9,536 nt of DNA from CBDUWP01 sp965370955 (lineage in GTDB: Bacteria > Planctomycetota > Phycisphaerae > Sedimentisphaerales > Anaerobacaceae), in the NCBI GenBank assembly GCA_965370955.1, contig CBDUWP010000058.1:1-9536 (forward strand). The letters are read 5' to 3'. The position numbers and the translations under genes were made by a program. The notes beneath the pieces were generated by a model. The model worked only from the letters and a program-made list of their open reading frames with translations, had not been told where the DNA came from and searched no databases. Positions 5,303-9,536 of this stretch are shown here, piece by piece (position 1 is the first letter of the stretch; every line of letters begins with the position of its first letter).

Positions 5303-6604
5303 ATGGCAACTCAGCTTCAGATGGCCAGAGCAGGTAAGATAACGGATATTGTTAAGACTGTTGCTAAGAATGAGAACGTTGATGTTGAGATTTTGCGTCA
5401 GCATGTTTCAGAAGGCAAGGTGGTTATTCCTGCGAACAGGATTCATTTAGCGGGGAATTTAAGCCCTGTTGGTGTGGGTCGAATTTTATCTACGAAGATC
5501 AATGCCAACATTGGTGCCAGTAATGTTGGTTCATCATTAGAGGGTGAAATTGAAAAAATGCAGATGGCGATATCTGTTGGCGCTGACGCCATTATGGATT
5601 TGAGTACAGGTAAGTATTTGGATGAGATACGTGAGCGTTTATTAGCTGAGTGTACTGTACCTTTTGGCACTGTTCCGATTTATCAGATGATTGCGGGCCG
5701 TAATGTTGAGGATGTCACTCCCGGCGTCATCATGGATATTATGAAGAAACAGGCAACACAGGGTGTGGATTTTTTCACAATACACGCGGGTCTTTTGCGT
5801 GAGCATTTACCGTTGGCGGCGAAAAGATTAGGCGGTATTGTCAGCCGCGGCGGCTCACTGCTGGCGAAGTGGATGATCTATCATCAAAAGCAAAATCCAA
5901 TGTATGAAATCTTTGACGATCTTTGTGCGCTAATGGTTGAAAATGATGTTAGCTTTTCTCTTGGTGATGGACTCCGGCCCGGAGCTATCGCTGATGCTAC
6001 AGATCAAGCTCAAATTGCAGAGCTGCGCGTGCTGGCTGAGCTAACCCAAAGGGCAAAAGAAAATGGATGCCAAGTGTTTGTCGAGGGGCCGGGACATGTT
6101 CCGTTTGATCAGATACAGCATAATATGGAGTTGCAGCAAACTTTGTGTGACGGTGCACCGTTTTATGTGCTTGGTCCGCTGGTCACAGATATCGCGCCCG
6201 GTTACGATCATATCACGTCAGCTATAGGTGCTACGGCGGCGGCTTATTACGGCGCGTCTTTTATCTGTTATGTCACGCCGCGCGAACATTTGGGATTGCC
6301 CAATCGCGAAGATGTTAGGCAGGGCGTTATCGCTTCAAAAATTGCAGCTCATGCAGCTGATGTGGCCAGAGGCATTAACGGGGCTCAAGATAAAGACGAT
6401 GCACTTAGCAAAGCCAGAGCAAATCTAAACTGGAAAGACCATATAGCCTTGTCACTTGATCCTGAAACAGCTGAAAAAATGCATATAGAATCTTGCAAAG
6501 GAATCGATCAGAAAGAATTCCCAACAGCTGATTATTGCTCCATGTGCGGCAAGCAATGGTGTTCTATCAGAATCAATAACGAGATCAAAGAACAAATGAA
6601 ATAG
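5303..6604 (+). CDS. thiC: ThiC, phosphomethylpyrimidine synthase (short form)
   Basis: Radical-SAM enzyme that rearranges aminoimidazole ribotide into HMP-P, the pyrimidine part of thiamine. The 433-aa protein carries the family segments MDLSTG, FGTVPIYQ, FFTIHAG, SLGDGLRPG, EGPGHVP, PGYDHITSAIG and CYVTPREHLGLP. The C-terminal iron-sulfur motif CSMCGKQWC provides Cys412, Cys415 and Cys420 (CxxCxxxxC). It lacks the long N-terminal domain of E. coli ThiC (about 630 aa), as anaerobe-type ThiC proteins do. The ATG at 5303 is chosen because AAGGA (5291-5295) sits 7 nt upstream; the ATG at 5288 has no ribosome site and would overlap it. The upstream 140 bp show no TPP riboswitch motif. The anaerobic hydroxybenzimidazole synthase BzaF is a close paralogue of similar length and is not excluded. 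No other thi or bza gene is adjacent. Confidence 0.88.
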   Translation: MATQLQMARAGKITDIVKTVAKNENVDVEILRQHVSEGKVVIPANRIHLAGNLSPVGVGRILSTKINANIGASNVGSSLEGEIEKMQMAISVGADAIMDLSTGKYLDEIRERLLAECTVPFGTVPIYQMIAGRNVEDVTPGVIMDIMKKQATQGVDFFTIHAGLLREHLPLAAKRLGGIVSRGGSLLAKWMIYHQKQNPMYEIFDDLCALMVENDVSFSLGDGLRPGAIADATDQAQIAELRVLAELTQRAKENGCQVFVEGPGHVPFDQIQHNMELQQTLCDGAPFYVLGPLVTDIAPGYDHITSAIGATAAAYYGASFICYVTPREHLGLPNREDVRQGVIASKIAAHAADVARGINGAQDKDDALSKARANLNWKDHIALSLDPETAEKMHIESCKGIDQKEFPTADYCSMCGKQWCSIRINNEIKEQMK

Positions 6605-6617
6605 CCGAGATTTTTTC

Positions 6618-7523
6618 TCAGTTTGCATTTATTAGTGCAGAAGACGGATCCGATACAGTGTTTGCTTGAGTCGATTGTATGGAAATTGATTTCGCATCCA
6701 ATGGACTAACGATATATCGAATAAAGTCGCGACGACTAACTATCCCTACAAGTTTGCCTTTGGATGTAATAGGGACGCGGCGATAATGATTGCGTGTGAC
6801 ATGTTCGCATATTTCCATCACGCTTTCTGATATATCAAAGCTTACTATATTTTTTGTCATGACACTTTCTATGGTTGTGTCCATACAGATTTTGTCCGAC
6901 AAATTCGACATTATATCTTTCTCTGTGATGATACCCACTAGAGTGTGATCTGTTTGGGTGACGGGAATACCAGTAATATCATTTTCAATAAGAATGTCAA
7001 CTATGTCTGATATGGTAGCAGATGTTCGAACTGATATAACTTTGGTTGTCATGACTTTATCGAGTTCGTGAACATTGGATTTGTTGTTTCGGTCGTGATG
7101 AATATGCTTAGAATTAGAAGATATAATCTTACCGTTCATTACGGCAATATAGCGGATAACATCTTTGCGGCTGACCAAACCAATCAATTTGTCTTTGTAT
7201 ACGATAGGGATTCTTCTAAAATCATTTTTGCGGAAGCTTTCAGCCAGTTGGTCTAAATTGGAATCTGGATCAAAACAAACAACCCTGCGAGTCATAAAAT
7301 TAACAATGCTGACATTGCTGTCTTTGGAATGATATAATATGTCTAGAATATCCTTCTCCGATATAACTCCAATGATTTGATAACTGTCGTTGACAACGGG
7401 CAAGCCCGTAATATTATGTTTGACCATCAAGTGAATAGCATCATAGATAGTATTTTTCGTATCCATAACAATCACGTTTTTCTGCATGATGTCTTTTGCT
7501 TGTACAATGTTGTGTTTTTGCAT
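6618..7523 (-). CDS. Four-CBS-domain protein (two Bateman modules)
   Basis: Soluble 301-aa protein made almost wholly of CBS domains, which usually bind adenine nucleotides and act as energy or ligand sensors. CBS1 spans about 10-62 (GVISEKDI), CBS2 75-128 (GLVSRKDVIRYI), CBS3 156-206 (GIITEKDI) and CBS4 219-272 (GIVSRRDFIRYI). Each ends in the S/T-x-x-D ribose-binding signature. The halves are clearly a tandem duplication: CBS1 resembles CBS3 and CBS2 resembles CBS4, joined by a polar linker with His and Asn (129-153). No catalytic, DNA-binding or membrane domain is attached. AGGGGG lies 6 nt before the start. It follows cheR by 19 nt and is likely co-transcribed with cheB and cheR. It converges on thiC with 13 bp between stop codons and no convincing terminator. 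Its partner is unknown. Confidence 0.92.
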   Translation of the reverse strand: MQKHNIVQAKDIMQKNVIVMDTKNTIYDAIHLMVKHNITGLPVVNDSYQIIGVISEKDILDILYHSKDSNVSIVNFMTRRVVCFDPDSNLDQLAESFRKNDFRRIPIVYKDKLIGLVSRKDVIRYIAVMNGKIISSNSKHIHHDRNNKSNVHELDKVMTTKVISVRTSATISDIVDILIENDITGIPVTQTDHTLVGIITEKDIMSNLSDKICMDTTIESVMTKNIVSFDISESVMEICEHVTRNHYRRVPITSKGKLVGIVSRRDFIRYIVSPLDAKSISIQSTQANTVSDPSSALINAN

Positions 7524-7542
7524 TTTGTTCCCCCTATGAACG

Positions 7543-8433
7543 TTATGCTATAGCCGCCGTTAGTAATGTTCCAGTGTTGTCGCAACTTTCATGTGGTTTC
7601 AATTTATAAAAAACGCTTCTTAAATGTCGCTGAGACATAAATTTTGATGTTGTTCCTGCTAAAAATTCAGTGGATCCTATTATTAAATATCCATCATCAT
7701 CTAGAACGTCACCAATTTTGTCAAAAACTTGCAATTTGTCCTCAGGTGTGAAATATATTGTGACATTGCGACAAAAAACTATATCAAATTTGCCACGCAA
7801 CGAGAACGGTTCCATTAAATTCATTTTTTTGAAAGTAACCATATTTCTAATATTGCTGTTGAGGTGCCAGTGCATGCCCTCTGCAGTAAAATATTTTTGC
7901 AGTTTGGTGGCATTCATGCCGCGTTCAACTTCAAACTTATTGTAACGGCCAGCTTTGGCTTGAGCTAAAGCGGCATCAGAAATATCCGTTGCGACAATTT
8001 CGATAGCGTAATTTTCAATATCCGGCAGCATTTCTTTCAAGGTGATGGCAATGCTGTATGGTTCTTGTCCGGTTGAGCTGGCGGCGCACCATATTCTGAT
8101 GGGCATTTTGCCAAATGTCCATTTTGTTTGACTTTTATGATCGATAAGTTCAGGTATAACTTTATGTTGCAGAATCTCAAATGGACTCGCATCTCTAAAG
8201 AATAGCGTTTCCTGCGTAGTGATGGCGTCGACAATTTTATTTTTTAATGTGCCGCCAAGATCTGTTTTTAATTTACTGTACAATTCGCTGTAAGAGCTGC
8301 ATTCCAATTCCGCCAGAATTGGAGCAAACCTTGTTTCCACTAAATATTTTTTTGTGTCTTCAAGTTTTACGCCGGACACATCGTAAATATATTGAGCAAT
8401 AACCTTAAATTCGTCGTGTTCTATTTTTAACAT
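7543..8433 (-). CDS. cheR: CheR, chemoreceptor glutamate methyltransferase
   Basis: Transfers methyl groups from S-adenosylmethionine to glutamates on chemoreceptors, opposing CheB in adaptation. The 296-aa protein has the N-terminal helical CheR domain (about 1-70), then TTQETLFFRD (72-81), the SAM-binding loop WCAASSTGQEPYS (115-127), the acidic residue in VATD (Asp150), and the signature FCRNVTIYF (220-228). There is no C-terminal TPR or other extension, so it is the plain chemotaxis type. Its start ATG overlaps the cheB stop codon (ATGTTAA, 8433-8427), which implies translational coupling; only a weak CAGG precedes it. A CBS-domain gene follows 19 nt downstream. No chemoreceptor, CheA or CheW gene is in the window. 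Confidence 0.96.
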   Translation of the reverse strand: MLKIEHDEFKVIAQYIYDVSGVKLEDTKKYLVETRFAPILAELECSSYSELYSKLKTDLGGTLKNKIVDAITTQETLFFRDASPFEILQHKVIPELIDHKSQTKWTFGKMPIRIWCAASSTGQEPYSIAITLKEMLPDIENYAIEIVATDISDAALAQAKAGRYNKFEVERGMNATKLQKYFTAEGMHWHLNSNIRNMVTFKKMNLMEPFSLRGKFDIVFCRNVTIYFTPEDKLQVFDKIGDVLDDDGYLIIGSTEFLAGTTSKFMSQRHLRSVFYKLKPHESCDNTGTLLTAAIA

Positions 8434-9521
8434 TGGATCGCCTGCTTTCTATCTACAGTTTTACAAATCTCGTCAGCAATTAAATTAAGCGGGCTAATGG
8501 TGTCTACGATTCCGGTTTCTATAACTTCTTTTGGCATGCCGTAGACAACGCAGGTTTCCTGATTTTGTGCTATCGTTACTGCTCCAGCTTGTTTGAGTGT
8601 ATTCATACCAAGCTTACCATCGTTTCCCATACCAGTCATTATAACAGCGGTTGTTTTTTGGCCGTAAATATTTGCAACCGATCTAAAAGTATAATCGACC
8701 GATGGTTTACAACTGTTCTCTGGCGGATCGTCTGTGATTTTGACAACTACGAAAGCGCCATCACGAACGATTTTCATTTGTTTGCCTCCGGGGGCAATCA
8801 TTATTTGGTTCGGCAAAACTTTATCGCCATCTTTGGCTTCAATAACTTCTAGTTGACATTTTTTGTTTAGGCTGTCTGCTAGTGACTTTGTAAAAACAGC
8901 CGGCATATGCTGAACGATGAAAACAGGAACATTTATATCTTTTGGCAAACTTGGCAGCATAGTTTGAAGGGCACTAGGTCCGCCGGTGGAAATACCGATA
9001 CAAATAGCTTTTGATAAAATGTTTTTATCGCGGGCAATTGATTTTACGGCTTTGATATTTTCTATGTTACCAGACGATACAGATCCTGATGCAGCCGGTT
9101 GAATCTGTTTCGTGTAAGCTTTGATTAGATTGGTTAAGTTCTGTTTGATTTTAGCTTTACTGTTTGCGATTGAATCGGTTTCTGGTTTGGATATGAAATC
9201 AAACGCGCCAAACTCGAGCGCTTCCACTGTTCTTTTACTACCTTTGCTTGTCACGCTGCTAAGCATTATCGCGCCAACTTGAAGCGATTTTTCCTTAATA
9301 TATTGCAAAACTTCGATGCCGTTGACCTCCGGCATTTCAACATCCAGTATAAGAAGGTCTGGCAGTAATGAATGTATCTTTGAGATAGCAATTTTGCCGT
9401 TATTTGCTGTTCCAATAACTTCGACTTCGTTGATTTCAGCTACGAGATCGCTCACGATCTTTCGATAGATTATGGTGTCATCTACAACTAACACTTTGAG
9501 TTTTTTTTGGTTGTTTGTCAT
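8427..9521 (-). CDS. cheB: CheB, protein-glutamate methylesterase/deamidase response regulator
   Basis: Removes methyl groups from chemoreceptor glutamates (and deamidates glutamines) when phosphorylated by CheA. The 364-aa protein has a receiver domain (about 8-125) with Asp14/Asp15 in VLVVDD, phosphoacceptor Asp60 in LLILDVEMPEVNG, a conserved Ser/Thr region near SSVTSKGS (88-95) and Lys112 in SKP. A Ser/Gly/Ala-rich linker (about 140-165) leads to the esterase domain with the expected triad: Ser178 (GISTGGPS), His205 (VQHMP) and Asp301 (MTGMGNDG). All key residues are present. The start has AGGA (9536-9533) 11 nt upstream, somewhat distant. An A8 tract falls in codons 5-7. The gene overlaps cheR by 7 nt. 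The upstream operon continues beyond the window, so other che genes may precede it. Confidence 0.96.
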   Translation of the reverse strand: MTNNQKKLKVLVVDDTIIYRKIVSDLVAEINEVEVIGTANNGKIAISKIHSLLPDLLILDVEMPEVNGIEVLQYIKEKSLQVGAIMLSSVTSKGSKRTVEALEFGAFDFISKPETDSIANSKAKIKQNLTNLIKAYTKQIQPAASGSVSSGNIENIKAVKSIARDKNILSKAICIGISTGGPSALQTMLPSLPKDINVPVFIVQHMPAVFTKSLADSLNKKCQLEVIEAKDGDKVLPNQIMIAPGGKQMKIVRDGAFVVVKITDDPPENSCKPSVDYTFRSVANIYGQKTTAVIMTGMGNDGKLGMNTLKQAGAVTIAQNQETCVVYGMPKEVIETGIVDTISPLNLIADEICKTVDRKQAIQC

Positions 9522-9536
9522 TAGTAAAAAAATCCT

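Noticed and set aside
6605..6621. Bidirectional terminator between thiC and the CBS gene (GAGA-T5-TCTC)
   Set aside because: Only a 4-bp AT-rich stem that overlaps the CBS stop codon; too weak to call.

Overview
The window reads as an AT-rich chromosomal segment of a Gram-negative-type, motile bacterium. The evidence is an outer-membrane TonB-dependent receptor, a chemotaxis adaptation pair (cheB, cheR), and a small (Alu-less) 4.5S SRP RNA. The protein styles (short ThiC, TrkH with a single-RCK TrkA, this TonB receptor subfamily) would fit a Planctomycetota/PVC-type or deltaproteobacteria-like lineage. That placement is only an impression; nothing here fixes the taxonomy. There are no transposases, integrases, CRISPR arrays or phage genes.

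Layout, left to right. (1) 1-160: SRP RNA gene (ffs) on the minus strand, ending in a T14 run that is followed by an A13 run. (2) 245-2536, minus: a potassium-uptake pair, trkH then trkA, with an AT-rich terminator candidate after trkA. (3) 2715-4766, minus: a complete TonB-dependent outer-membrane receptor of unknown substrate. (4) 4767-5088: about 320 bp without a protein gene, but holding four successive inverted repeats and a good extended -10 box on the plus strand. (5) 5089-5162, minus: tRNA-Val(GAC) with an unusual C at position 33 and a recognisable promoter. (6) 5303-6604, plus: thiC (short form) with no recognisable TPP riboswitch. (7) 6618-9521, minus: an operon-like block cheB-cheR-CBS, where cheB and cheR overlap by 7 nt and cheR is 19 nt from a four-CBS-domain protein. 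The block runs convergently into thiC.

Functionally, the window joins K+ uptake, TonB-dependent import, thiamine pyrimidine synthesis and chemotaxis adaptation; only trkH-trkA and cheB-cheR-CBS look like co-transcribed units. No clearly new multi-gene system is present. The parts most worth a second look are the structured tRNA/receptor intergenic region (4873-5073), the C33 tRNA, the linkage of a double-Bateman CBS protein to cheBR, the ThiC-versus-hydroxybenzimidazole-synthase question, and the competing inverted repeats ahead of trkH.
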